Part shown: positions 1 to 6,845 of the stretch, piece by piece
Layout of the letters: each line of letters begins with the position of its first letter
Position numbering within the stretch: position 1 is the first letter of the stretch
NCBI GenBank assembly: GCA_016780665.1
Contig: JADHLM010000034.1
Location: 1-11,085, forward strand
Length of the DNA stretch: 11,085 bases
DNA from: Hyphomicrobiales bacterium
Lineage (GTDB): Bacteria; Pseudomonadota; Alphaproteobacteria; Rhizobiales; TMED25
Reading direction: 5' to 3'
Program-made: the position numbers and the translations under genes
The notes under the pieces: model-generated
What the model saw: only the letters and a program-made list of their open reading frames with translations
Database searches by the model: none
What the model was told of the DNA's origin: nothing

Positions 1-1
1 A

Positions 2-58
2 TTTGAAGATGGCCCTTCATTAATGATGAATTCCAGATCAACAGAATCAAGTGAGTAG
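2..58 (+). CDS. rpsF: 30S ribosomal protein S6, C-terminal end (partial)
   Basis: Only the last 18 codons and the TAG stop are in the window; the 5' part lies off the left edge. The visible peptide reads FEDGPSLMMNSRSTESSE. The E-x-GPS-x-MM core matches the end of the S6 fold in alphaproteobacterial S6 proteins, which carry a short variable polar tail after it. S6 binds 16S rRNA in the platform of the small subunit as a heterodimer with S18, and the next gene is rpsR, the usual partner order. The end of this frame overlaps a possible GTG start of rpsR at 51 by 8 bases. The call rests on a short motif plus synteny. Confidence 0.8.
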   Translation, partial: FEDGPSLMMNSRSTESSE

Positions 59-62
59 TAAC

Positions 63-302
63 ATGATACAGGCACAAGCAAAAAAACCTTATTTTAGAAA
101 TTCAAGAAATTGCCCATTATCGGAACCAGACTCACCTCCAGTTGACTACAAAAACGTTAAATTATTACAAAAATACATATCTGAAAGGGGCAAAATGCTT
201 CCCAGCAGGATAACATCTGTTTCAGCAAAAAAACAAAGAGAACTCGCTATTGCAGTAAAAAGAGCAAGGTTTTTAGGATTGCTTCCATACCTTCAAAAAT
301 AA
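63..302 (+). CDS. rpsR: 30S ribosomal protein S18
   Basis: S18 is a small basic protein of the 30S platform that pairs with S6 on 16S rRNA. The 79-residue product has the family hallmarks: the KKPYFRN...CP segment near the N-terminus, VDYKNVKLLQKYISERGK in the middle, and the nearly invariant C-terminal core PSRIT-x-VSAKKQREL...KRARFLGLLPY. It is full length. The start was set at ATG 63, which leaves a 4-base gap after the rpsF stop. An in-frame GTG at 51 would add four residues and overlap rpsF by 8 bases. Neither start has a good Shine-Dalgarno sequence, so the choice between them is uncertain, but the gene identity is not. It is probably cotranscribed with rpsF. Confidence 0.97.
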   Translation: MIQAQAKKPYFRNSRNCPLSEPDSPPVDYKNVKLLQKYISERGKMLPSRITSVSAKKQRELAIAVKRARFLGLLPYLQK

Positions 303-315
303 GATAGAAAATATT

Positions 316-347
316 GGTTGGGTGGAAGCCCTAACCGCTCTAAGCGG
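316..347 (+). promoter_or_regulatory. Two overlapping G+C-rich hairpins between rpsR and the DUF2232 gene
   Basis: This stretch is about two thirds G+C, unlike its AT-rich surroundings. Hairpin 1 pairs GGTTGGG (316-322) with CCCTAACC (329-336), with one bulged T at 332 and a 6-base loop. Hairpin 2 pairs CCGCT (335-339) with AGCGG (343-347) around a 3-base loop. Both need C335 and C336, so the full forms are mutually exclusive. No T-run follows, so this is not a simple intrinsic terminator. It sits just before the ATG at 358 in a ribosomal protein operon, which makes an mRNA control or processing element plausible; that role is inference. If translation instead begins at GTG 322, most of this would be coding sequence. 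Confidence 0.4.
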
Positions 348-357
348 GACAGCAAAA

Positions 358-1272
358 ATGAAACATAAAGAATTATCATATCTAATAATAGCCACATTGT
401 TCCAAGGATTACTTTTTCTATATCCACTATCTGGTAATACTGGAATTTTATTTATTTTATTTTATTTTTGCCCATTACCTCTTTTCTATATTGGATCTGC
501 ATGGAGTTATAAATACCTGTGTATTACATCAATAATTACCGTTGGTGTAATTTCAATATATGGATTAAAACTAGCAATTGCATATGCCCTAATTTTTGCC
601 CTACCCGCAATATATATTAGTTATTATTTGAATCTTCATAAACAGTCTGAAAATGGTGATTTAATCTGGTATCCAATTAATTTGATTTTCTCAAAAATAG
701 TTATCATTAGTGTTCTTATAGTTACACTAATTATATTATATTTGGGCTTAAATATACAGGAGTATCAAAAAACAATTTCATCCATATATTCGAATATATA
801 TCAAATACGACCTGATCTAGAATTAACGCTAGAAATTAACAACCTTGCTATAATGTCAGCAAGTTTACCTTCTATTTTTGTAACATTTTGGATTATCATT
901 TTCACAATTAATCTATGGCTTGGGCTAAAATTATCACAAAAGTTAGGTAATTTTAGGAGAACTTGGCATAGCTTTGATAAAATCACATTACCACGTACGC
1001 ATGTTTATATTCTTAGTTTTGCACTTATTGTTGCCTTTCTTGGGAATGGACTCTTAATGATAATTGCAACATCATGCTCAGTAGCACTGCTAGTCGGTTA
1101 TACAATTAATGGATTATCTGTAATTCATTACATTACTACTGCAAATAAATACAGATCTCTTATATTGACGTCAATATATGTGTTGATCACATTATTTGCA
1201 CCATTATTAATCCCTCTCACCATACTAGGTATTTTAGATTACAAAAATACACTAAGAGAAAAATTTAAATAA
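358..1272 (+). CDS. DUF2232 family integral membrane protein
   Basis: The product is a 304-residue, very hydrophobic protein of unknown biochemical role, predicted in the inner membrane. About seven to eight membrane-spanning segments can be picked out, beginning right after the MKHKE start and ending with a stretch near LIPLTILGILDY. The family call rests on the overall pattern, on the conserved-looking GLSVIHYITT segment before the last two helices, and on the position between rpsR and rplI, where alphaproteobacteria usually carry a DUF2232 gene. The start was set at ATG 358 because the first helix begins a few residues later. An in-frame GTG at 322 would add 12 residues but runs through a G+C-rich hairpin and has no Shine-Dalgarno. 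A GTG-started 316-residue form is the alternative. Confidence 0.75.
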   Translation: MKHKELSYLIIATLFQGLLFLYPLSGNTGILFILFYFCPLPLFYIGSAWSYKYLCITSIITVGVISIYGLKLAIAYALIFALPAIYISYYLNLHKQSENGDLIWYPINLIFSKIVIISVLIVTLIILYLGLNIQEYQKTISSIYSNIYQIRPDLELTLEINNLAIMSASLPSIFVTFWIIIFTINLWLGLKLSQKLGNFRRTWHSFDKITLPRTHVYILSFALIVAFLGNGLLMIIATSCSVALLVGYTINGLSVIHYITTANKYRSLILTSIYVLITLFAPLLIPLTILGILDYKNTLREKFK

Positions 1273-1277
1273 AGGAG
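1272..1277 (+). promoter_or_regulatory. Strong Shine-Dalgarno of rplI
   Basis: AAGGAG lies 6 bases before the rplI ATG and overlaps the stop codon of the upstream gene by one base. It is the only near-consensus ribosome binding site that I see in the window, which fits the high expression expected of a ribosomal protein. Confidence 0.85.
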
Positions 1278-1283
1278 AATACA

Positions 1284-1943
1284 ATGAAAATTATATTACT
1301 AGAAAAAATTGAGAAATTAGGAGCACTTGGTGATGTTGTTGAAGTCAAGAATGGCTATGCAAGAAACTTTCTTTTGCCAAAAGGGAAAGCACTAAGAGCC
1401 ACCCCTGAAAATATAAAATATTTTGATGATAAGGCTGATGAATTAAAAAAGAAAAATGAAGCAAATATTTCCGAAGCAACAAAAGAGCTCAACAAATTAA
1501 CTGACAAAATGTTTGTTATTGTAAGACAAGCCGGAGAGAATGGACAACTCTATGGTTCCGTAACTACCCGTGATATTGCGAATATTCTTGAAGAAAATGG
1601 CATTGCAATTTCAAAAAACCAAATATCATTACTGGAACCTATTAAAAACCTTGGAATATTTGATGTAAAAGTGAATTTGCACGCTGAAGTTTCAACTTTA
1701 ATCAGAATGAATGTTGCCAGAACAGAAGAAGAGGCAAAACTTCAAGAGAAAGGTGTAACATCATTATTACCAGAAGATGGATCTGAAGACATTGCTGAAG
1801 ATGGTGTCATTGATGTATTTGAAGATGGAGTTAATGCTATAACTGAGGAAGACGAAACCGATGATCCAATCAAAGTACCTTCAGAAGATGCTAAGCTAAA
1901 TACTTCCGATAAAGAGGCAGAACCCGATCAATCTATGAATTAA
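1284..1943 (+). CDS. rplI: 50S ribosomal protein L9 with a long acidic C-terminal tail
   Basis: L9 binds 23S rRNA near the L1 stalk and reaches out from the 50S surface. Residues 1-50 form the N-terminal RNA-binding domain: MKIILLEKIEKLGALGDVV followed by VKNGYARNFLLPKGKALRAT. A charged linker helix covers roughly 50-75. The C-terminal domain covers about 76-150 and includes GQLYGSVTTRDIA and the LHAEV segment. The protein has 219 residues against roughly 150 in Escherichia coli. The excess is an acidic tail from about residue 160 that contains three tandem 8-residue units (163-186) and then TEEDETDD. Alphaproteobacterial L9 proteins often have tails, but this one looks long. The gene starts 11 bases after the DUF2232 stop with a strong Shine-Dalgarno. 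Confidence 0.96.
   Translation: MKIILLEKIEKLGALGDVVEVKNGYARNFLLPKGKALRATPENIKYFDDKADELKKKNEANISEATKELNKLTDKMFVIVRQAGENGQLYGSVTTRDIANILEENGIAISKNQISLLEPIKNLGIFDVKVNLHAEVSTLIRMNVARTEEEAKLQEKGVTSLLPEDGSEDIAEDGVIDVFEDGVNAITEEDETDDPIKVPSEDAKLNTSDKEAEPDQSMN
1770..1841 (+). repeat. Three 24-base tandem units encoding an EDG octapeptide in the L9 tail
   Basis: The identical octamer GAAGATGG recurs at 1773, 1797 and 1821, exactly 24 bases apart. The encoded units are PEDGSEDI, AEDGVIDV and FEDGVNAI (residues 163-186 of L9). A degenerate fourth unit, TEEDETDD, may follow at 187-194. The exact spacing suggests that the tail grew by in-frame tandem duplication and then diverged. Confidence 0.75.
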
Positions 1944-1966
1944 TAGTTGAAGCCATAGTCAAGAAG

Positions 1967-1997
1967 TTTTTCAAAAAAAAAAAATTTTTTAAATTTT
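1967..1997 (+). terminator. A/T homopolymer tract after rplI, possible weak terminator
   Basis: TTTTT (1967-1971), a run of 12 A (1973-1984), TTTTTT (1985-1990) and AAATTTT (1991-1997) follow the rplI stop. An A-U-only stem followed by a T-run can be drawn, but there is no G+C-rich stem, so termination would be inefficient at best. The tract lies where the ribosomal protein operon would be expected to end. It may instead be only a bent A-tract. Confidence 0.25.
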
Positions 1998-2041
1998 AAT
2001 GTGGATTAATTTGTAAAAAATAAAAAAAATATTCGTTTAAG

Positions 2042-2072
2042 TTGATTACCAGTATTTATATTAATCTATAAG
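2042..2072 (+). promoter_or_regulatory. Candidate sigma-70-type promoter for dnaB
   Basis: TTGATT (2042-2047) could serve as a -35 box, with CTATAA (2066-2071) or TATAAG (2067-2072) as a -10 box at a spacing of 18 or 19 bases. It lies in the longest non-coding gap of the window, just before dnaB, which supports a new transcript here. The surrounding AT-richness makes chance matches likely, and the spacer contains the left arm of an inverted repeat. Confidence 0.3.
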
Positions 2073-2126
2073 TTAATTTATATATTCTTGGCTATGACAA
2101 ACATAATACAAAATATAAATACTGGT
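2048..2126. repeat. Perfect 15-base inverted repeat bracketing the dnaB start
   Basis: ACCAGTATTTATATT at 2048-2062 is the exact reverse complement of AATATAAATACTGGT at 2112-2126. The 49 bases between the arms hold both possible dnaB starts (TTG 2088 and ATG 2094). The right arm covers dnaB codons 7-11 (NINTG). In RNA the stem would place the start codon in the loop. In DNA it could be a pair of half-sites. The match is directly visible; any function is inference. Confidence 0.8.
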
Positions 2127-3584
2127 GACGATAAACCCTACCTTCAATTGCCACATAATTTGGATGCCGAACAACAGCTGTTAGGCGCATTACTTATCAA
2201 CAACGATCTGTTTGACAGGGTTTCTAATTATTTGAGAGGTGAACATTTTTATGAAAGTGTCCATGGCTTTATATACGATAACATATCAAAACTCATACTG
2301 GCGAACAAACTAGCTTCACCTGTCACACTTAAGACAATTGTTGAATACGATGAGAGGTTTACAGAGCTTGAAGGGAATAAATACCTTATCAAGCTTGCAG
2401 CTGATGCATCATCTATAATCAATATAGATGAATATGGTAAAATTATATATCATCTATATACATGGAGAAATCTTATAAATCTTGGAAATGATATTGTTAC
2501 CACATCATATTCCCCGCCGGTAGACCTCAATCCATTTGATCATCTTGAATACATAGAACAAAGATTATACACGCTTGCAGAGAGTGAAAAATATGGTAAT
2601 GATTTCAAAAATTTTTCAACCGCACTCACAGAAGCAATAGACACTGCAGCAAGTGCGTATTTGAGAGATGGAAAAACGTCAGGATTAGCTAGCGGTTTTC
2701 GTGACCTTGATGAAGTCCTGGGGGGACTTCAACCATCTGATTTACTAATTATAGCTGGAAGACCCTCAATGGGAAAAACAGCATTTGCAACAAATATAGC
2801 ATTTCATGTTGCTAGCAAATATGAACAATTGGCTAGTATTGAGAACACTAATAAAAATAATGATGGTGCTGTGGTAGGTTTTTTTTCCTTGGAGATGTCA
2901 TCATCTCAATTAGCAACAAGAATTATCTCCGAACAAACATCTGTTTCATCTGAAAAAATCCGAAGAGGGAAAATAACCAATACTGAATACGAAAGCCTGA
3001 TTGATATTGCACGTAAACTGCAAGACATACCATTATTTATTGATGAAACAGGTGGTATTAGCATGGCGCAAGTAACTGCTCGAGCGCGTAAATTAAAAAG
3101 ACAAAATAACTTAGGCTTACTTATAATTGATTATCTACAACTTCTTACCTCGTCTAGCAGAAGATATAGTGAAAATAGAGTTCAAGAATTATCTGAGATC
3201 ACACAATCCCTAAAGGCACTGGCAAAAGAACTCAACATACCAGTAATCGCACTTTCACAATTATCACGACAAGTTGAGTCAAGGGATGACAAAAGACCTC
3301 AATTAGCAGACTTAAGGGAGTCAGGTTCAATTGAACAAGATGCAGATATTGTAATGTTTTTATACCGTGAAGAATATTATTTACAAAGGAAAGAACCCAA
3401 AGAAGGCACTGAAGAGCATGTTTTATGGCAAGAAAATATGAATGAAGTTCATCAAAAAGCAGAAGTTATACTTGGAAAAAATCGTCACGGACCAACCACC
3501 TCAATACCGTTATATTTTGATGGATCTGTAACACGCTTTAGTGACTTCATATCCGAAGACAAACTCCCAGAGCGTTTCGAATAA
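2094..3584 (+). CDS. dnaB: Replicative DNA helicase DnaB
   Basis: DnaB is the hexameric ATP-driven helicase that unwinds DNA ahead of the replication fork and recruits primase. The N-terminal domain begins with PHNLDAEQQLLGALL, the standard family opening. After a linker, the RecA-like domain starts near TSGLASGFRDLDEVLGGLQP. Walker A is GRPSMGKT (residues 222-229), followed by GFFSLEMS; Walker B is LLIIDYLQLL with Asp346; SQLSRQVESR and DLRESGSIEQDAD follow; and the K-N-R motif near the C-terminus (Lys462, Arg464) supplies the trans-acting arginine finger. With 496 residues it is full length. ATG 2094 was preferred over TTG 2088, which adds only two residues; neither has a Shine-Dalgarno. 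The start lies inside the loop of a perfect inverted repeat. Confidence 0.97.
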   Translation: MTNIIQNINTGDDKPYLQLPHNLDAEQQLLGALLINNDLFDRVSNYLRGEHFYESVHGFIYDNISKLILANKLASPVTLKTIVEYDERFTELEGNKYLIKLAADASSIINIDEYGKIIYHLYTWRNLINLGNDIVTTSYSPPVDLNPFDHLEYIEQRLYTLAESEKYGNDFKNFSTALTEAIDTAASAYLRDGKTSGLASGFRDLDEVLGGLQPSDLLIIAGRPSMGKTAFATNIAFHVASKYEQLASIENTNKNNDGAVVGFFSLEMSSSQLATRIISEQTSVSSEKIRRGKITNTEYESLIDIARKLQDIPLFIDETGGISMAQVTARARKLKRQNNLGLLIIDYLQLLTSSSRRYSENRVQELSEITQSLKALAKELNIPVIALSQLSRQVESRDDKRPQLADLRESGSIEQDADIVMFLYREEYYLQRKEPKEGTEEHVLWQENMNEVHQKAEVILGKNRHGPTTSIPLYFDGSVTRFSDFISEDKLPERFE

Positions 3585-3602
3585 AATAATGCATTTAAAA
3601 CT

Positions 3603-4724
3603 ATGCAAACAAGATTAAATATTGATGAACCAAATAGTCCCACATCAGCATACATAGAAATAGATTTATCTGCGTTAGCCAACAATTATCAACAAATATC
3701 AAAACTTGTAGCACCATCTATCTGTGCTGCAACTATAAAGGCAAATGCTTACGGACTTGGCCTAGAAGAAATAGCAAGAACACTAGTTAATTCAGGATGT
3801 AGAGAATTCTTTATATCGGATATTTTTGAAGGCATCAAATTAAGAAAGATTTTAAATCATAACCACTATAATATTTATGCACTCAATGGTCTAAAACACA
3901 GAAAAGGACAAGACTATACCAAGTACAATATAATACCAGTGATAGGCAGTGTGACTGAACTTGCATATTACAAAAAATCATCTATGTACGATAATTCACT
4001 TCCTGTTGCCATCCATATAGATACTGGATTTTCTCGACTTGGCTTTGATATTGAAGACGCAGCATCGCTCCACAAAGAAAATCTAAATATTAAATTATTG
4101 ATGTCTCATCTCGCAAACGCTGATGATCTAACTTCAAAATTATCGGAACAGCAACTAGAAAAATTCTTAAGCATTTCAAATAATTTCAAAGGAATCAGAA
4201 AAAGTATTGCTAATTCATCTGCAATACATAGGGGACAAGCATATCATCTTGACTTGGTAAGGCCCGGTATAAGCCTTTATGGATGTTCGAATCATAATCA
4301 ATCACAAATAAAATACGAACAGGTTGTTAAAATGTTTGCACCCATTATACAAATAAAAGAAGTCAAGAAGGGTTCTACTATTGGTTATGGAGCAGCATAC
4401 CTTGCCACAAAAGCAATGACTATAGCACTTATTGAGATTGGTTATGCTGATGGCATACCGAGATCACTCAGCTCAACCAATCAGCATGCCGGTGGTTGTT
4501 TCTATGCAAATGGGATTGCTGTGCCAATTGTTGGGAGAGTGTCAATGGACCTCGTTGCAGTTAATATTACTGAATGTAAGGCAGACACTAATATAGGTGA
4601 TCATGTAGAAATATTTGGAACAAATCAAAATATTGATACGTTGGCTCAAAATGCTGATACAATAAGTTATGAGTTACTTACAAGACTAAACCATAGAGTT
4701 CAAAAAATTTATAAGTATGATTAA
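3603..4724 (+). CDS. alr: Alanine racemase (PLP-dependent)
   Basis: Alr interconverts L- and D-alanine in the cytoplasm using pyridoxal phosphate and so supplies D-alanine for peptidoglycan. The 373-residue protein has the full two-domain fold. The N-terminal barrel starts at AYIEIDLSALANNY, and the PLP lysine is Lys46 in IKANAYGLG. The family consensus there is KADAYGHG, so Asn and Leu are mild variants. HIDTGFSRLGF and SSAIHRG...LDLVRPGISLYG follow. The second catalytic base is Tyr262 in IGYGAAY, followed by IGYADGIPR and VGRVSMDL. The gene starts 18 bases after the dnaB stop with no clear Shine-Dalgarno, and its end overlaps mlaE by 8 bases, so it is very likely cotranscribed and translationally coupled with mlaE. 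Confidence 0.96.
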   Translation: MQTRLNIDEPNSPTSAYIEIDLSALANNYQQISKLVAPSICAATIKANAYGLGLEEIARTLVNSGCREFFISDIFEGIKLRKILNHNHYNIYALNGLKHRKGQDYTKYNIIPVIGSVTELAYYKKSSMYDNSLPVAIHIDTGFSRLGFDIEDAASLHKENLNIKLLMSHLANADDLTSKLSEQQLEKFLSISNNFKGIRKSIANSSAIHRGQAYHLDLVRPGISLYGCSNHNQSQIKYEQVVKMFAPIIQIKEVKKGSTIGYGAAYLATKAMTIALIEIGYADGIPRSLSSTNQHAGGCFYANGIAVPIVGRVSMDLVAVNITECKADTNIGDHVEIFGTNQNIDTLAQNADTISYELLTRLNHRVQKIYKYD

Positions 4725-5505
4725 TTATATTTATAACATACCTCACGCAATAGGCAGTAATGTACTAAATCTATTTGCACACATTGGCAAAATCTCGATT
4801 TTTTTTTATGAGATCATTTTTTGCACGTTCACTCTTCCCCTCTATTTTAAGACATTTTTTAATCAAATCATCAAGATAGGGTACAATTCACTCCCAGTTA
4901 TTGGCTTAACAGCTTTCTTTACAGGAAGTGTTCTTGCTTTACAAATTTACGTCGGTGGCTCAAGATTTAATGCTGAAAGTATAGTAGCATCAATTGTTGC
5001 TCTTGGAATTACCAGAGAGTTAGGACCTGTTATTGCTGGGCTAATGCTGGCAGGCAGAGTGTCTGCTTCAATTTCAGCTGAGATAGCTACCATGAAAGTA
5101 ACTGAACAGTTAGATGCCCTAACAACACTATCTACTAACCCCATAAGGTACCTTGTAGTACCCAGAGTTCTAGCGGCCATGCTAACACTCCCTATTTTGG
5201 TATTAATTGCTGATATTATAGGAATTATGGGAGGTTTTGTAGTTGCAACCCAAAGCTTGGGCTTTATTGAACAAAGTTATATTAAGAACACATTTGATAT
5301 AATACAATTAAATGATGTCATATCAGGTCTGATCAAAGCGGCTGTCTTTGGTTTTATAGTTGCATTTATGGGATGTTATCATGGTTACAATTCAACGGGA
5401 GGAGCTCAAGGTGTAGGAAGATCAACCACAAAAGCAGTTGTGTCTGCATCAATATTGATATTAGCATCCAATTATATTTTAACATCATTAGTATTCAATA
5501 GTTAA
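4717..5505 (+). CDS. mlaE: MlaE-type permease of an MCE lipid ABC transporter
   Basis: MlaE-family permeases form the inner-membrane core of ABC systems that move phospholipids or other lipids between the inner membrane and periplasmic MCE proteins, maintaining outer-membrane asymmetry. The 262-residue product has the family length. After an N-terminal amphipathic region it shows IGLTAFFTGSVLALQ and then the family's signature block at residues 100-135, which begins RELGPVIAGLMLAGRVSAS and ends EQLDAL. Several hydrophobic helices follow, with GCYHGYNSTGGAQGVGRSTT near the C-terminus. The start codon lies inside the end of alr (8-base overlap), and mlaF follows after 4 bases. No MCE-domain (MlaD) gene is in the window, so the substrate-binding partner must be encoded elsewhere. 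Confidence 0.92.
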   Translation: MINYIYNIPHAIGSNVLNLFAHIGKISIFFYEIIFCTFTLPLYFKTFFNQIIKIGYNSLPVIGLTAFFTGSVLALQIYVGGSRFNAESIVASIVALGITRELGPVIAGLMLAGRVSASISAEIATMKVTEQLDALTTLSTNPIRYLVVPRVLAAMLTLPILVLIADIIGIMGGFVVATQSLGFIEQSYIKNTFDIIQLNDVISGLIKAAVFGFIVAFMGCYHGYNSTGGAQGVGRSTTKAVVSASILILASNYILTSLVFNS

Positions 5506-5509
5506 AAAT

Positions 5510-6268
5510 ATGACAGACTTAATATTAAAAATAGAGAAGTTACATAAATCTTTTGGAGAAAAAGTTATTCTCAATGATTTTAATATTAATATCACTAGGA
5601 ACACATCCCAAGTAATAATTGGAGGTTCAGGAACTGGAAAATCTGTATTACTTAAATGCATTCTTGGATTGATCGAACCAGATCAAGGAATAATATCTTA
5701 CAACAATACTCCACTAAATAGAGACACAAGAAAAGAGATAAACTTTTACGATGAAATTGGAATGCTTTTCCAAGGAGCAGCCTTATTTGATAGCCTAACA
5801 GTATGGGAAAATATAACATTTGCAATAAAATCAAAAAGAAAAAATGATTTAAGAGAAATAGCTTTAGATAAGATCCACAAAGTTGGATTAGACTCTACCG
5901 TACTCGACCTATATCCATCCGAACTATCAGGTGGAATGCAAAAAAGAGTTGCTTTAGCAAGAGCTATTGCTAAAGATCCTCAGCTACTTTTCTTTGATGA
6001 GCCTACAACCGGACTTGACCCGATTATGGCAGATGTTATTAATAACCTCATTAATGAAATAATTGATCAAGTTGGCGCCACAGCAATAACAATTACACAC
6101 GACATGGAAAGTGCAAAAAAAATTGCAGATAAAATTTCAATGTTATACAAAGGTAATATTATATGGTCTGGTGACCCAGGTGAAATAGAGTGCTCTAATA
6201 ATCCATACGTTGATCAATTCATCAATGGGAGATCTGAAGGACCAATAAAAATTAATATTAAAGACTAA
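5510..6268 (+). CDS. mlaF: MlaF-type ATP-binding protein of an MCE lipid ABC transporter
   Basis: This is the cytoplasmic ATPase that drives the neighbouring MlaE permease. All ABC motifs are present and intact in the 252 residues: Walker A GGSGTGKS (38-45, Lys44), Q-loop Gln88 in LFQGAALFDSLTVWEN, signature LSGGMQKRVALARA (from 139), Walker B LLFFDEPTTGLDP (from 159, Glu164) and the switch histidine His197 in TITHD. The LFQ-G-ALFDS-TV-EN and LSGGM-KRVALARA versions are typical of MlaF-like proteins rather than of importers. The gene starts 4 bases after mlaE and is followed after 4 bases by cvpA, so it sits inside one transcription unit. The substrate is inferred from the family only. Confidence 0.92.
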   Translation: MTDLILKIEKLHKSFGEKVILNDFNINITRNTSQVIIGGSGTGKSVLLKCILGLIEPDQGIISYNNTPLNRDTRKEINFYDEIGMLFQGAALFDSLTVWENITFAIKSKRKNDLREIALDKIHKVGLDSTVLDLYPSELSGGMQKRVALARAIAKDPQLLFFDEPTTGLDPIMADVINNLINEIIDQVGATAITITHDMESAKKIADKISMLYKGNIIWSGDPGEIECSNNPYVDQFINGRSEGPIKINIKD

Positions 6269-6272
6269 GCCA

Positions 6273-6845
6273 ATGATCACTACGTTATCTTTTTTTGATA
6301 CAATTCTGATATTATTGCTATTTTTATCAGCATTTTTTGCAATGTTGAGAGGCTTCACAAGGGAGACCTTATCAATACTATCTTGGGCATTTGCAGCATT
6401 GGCCTCATTTGTATCATACACCAATAATGAAACGCGCTCACTTGCTAGTAATCTTTTGCAACCAGATTGGTTAGCTTACTCATTACTAGTTGGAATAACG
6501 TTTATTGTTGTTCTGATTGTTAGCGCTTTTTTATCTTCGAAAATATCAAAATTGGTTTTAAAAAGTAATATTGGAATACTTGATAGAATATTTGGTATAT
6601 TTTTTGGCATTCTTAGGGGATATATTCTAATCCTTGTTTTCTTCATAGCTTCTACATGGTTCTTTAGTGATAATGAACCAGCATGGTTAGCTGAATCAAT
6701 TTTTTATGACTACCTTGAGTCAAGTAAAGATAGAGTCTATTCCTACTTGCCTGATAATCCAAGTGAACTAATTGATAGTATTAATTTTAACAATCTAGGA
6801 CAAGAAATAAATATTAACGATTTAGGGAATATTGGCAGTCAATAA
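6273..6845 (+). CDS. cvpA: CvpA family inner-membrane protein
   Basis: CvpA was named for colicin V production and is linked to envelope stress tolerance; its molecular function is not settled. The 190-residue product has four likely membrane helices, at roughly residues 6-24, 33-50, 66-90 and 101-130, with the family's RGFTRE segment after the first and GILDRIFGIFFGILRGY before the fourth. The remaining 60 residues are polar and acidic, and probably cytoplasmic. It starts 4 bases after mlaF, and its stop is immediately followed by the ATG of purF, a pairing with purF that is widely conserved in proteobacteria and supports the call. Confidence 0.9.
   Translation: MITTLSFFDTILILLLFLSAFFAMLRGFTRETLSILSWAFAALASFVSYTNNETRSLASNLLQPDWLAYSLLVGITFIVVLIVSAFLSSKISKLVLKSNIGILDRIFGIFFGILRGYILILVFFIASTWFFSDNEPAWLAESIFYDYLESSKDRVYSYLPDNPSELIDSINFNNLGQEININDLGNIGSQ

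Noticed and set aside
322..357. GTG 322 as start of the DUF2232 gene
   Set aside because: It would add 12 residues before the first helix and read through a G+C-rich hairpin without a ribosome binding site. ATG 358 fits better, though the longer form cannot be fully excluded.
801..986. Minus-strand open frame of 61 codons inside the DUF2232 gene
   Set aside because: It lies wholly antisense to a membrane protein gene, has no recognisable domain and no start signal.
3485..3685. Minus-strand open frame across the dnaB-alr junction
   Set aside because: It overlaps two strong genes on the other strand, and its translation shows no known family.
4947..5180. Minus-strand open frame of 77 codons inside mlaE
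   Set aside because: It is antisense to the most conserved block of mlaE, and its openness reflects that composition.
6143..6424. Minus-strand open frame of 93 codons across mlaF-cvpA
   Set aside because: It is opposite two confident genes and has no family features.
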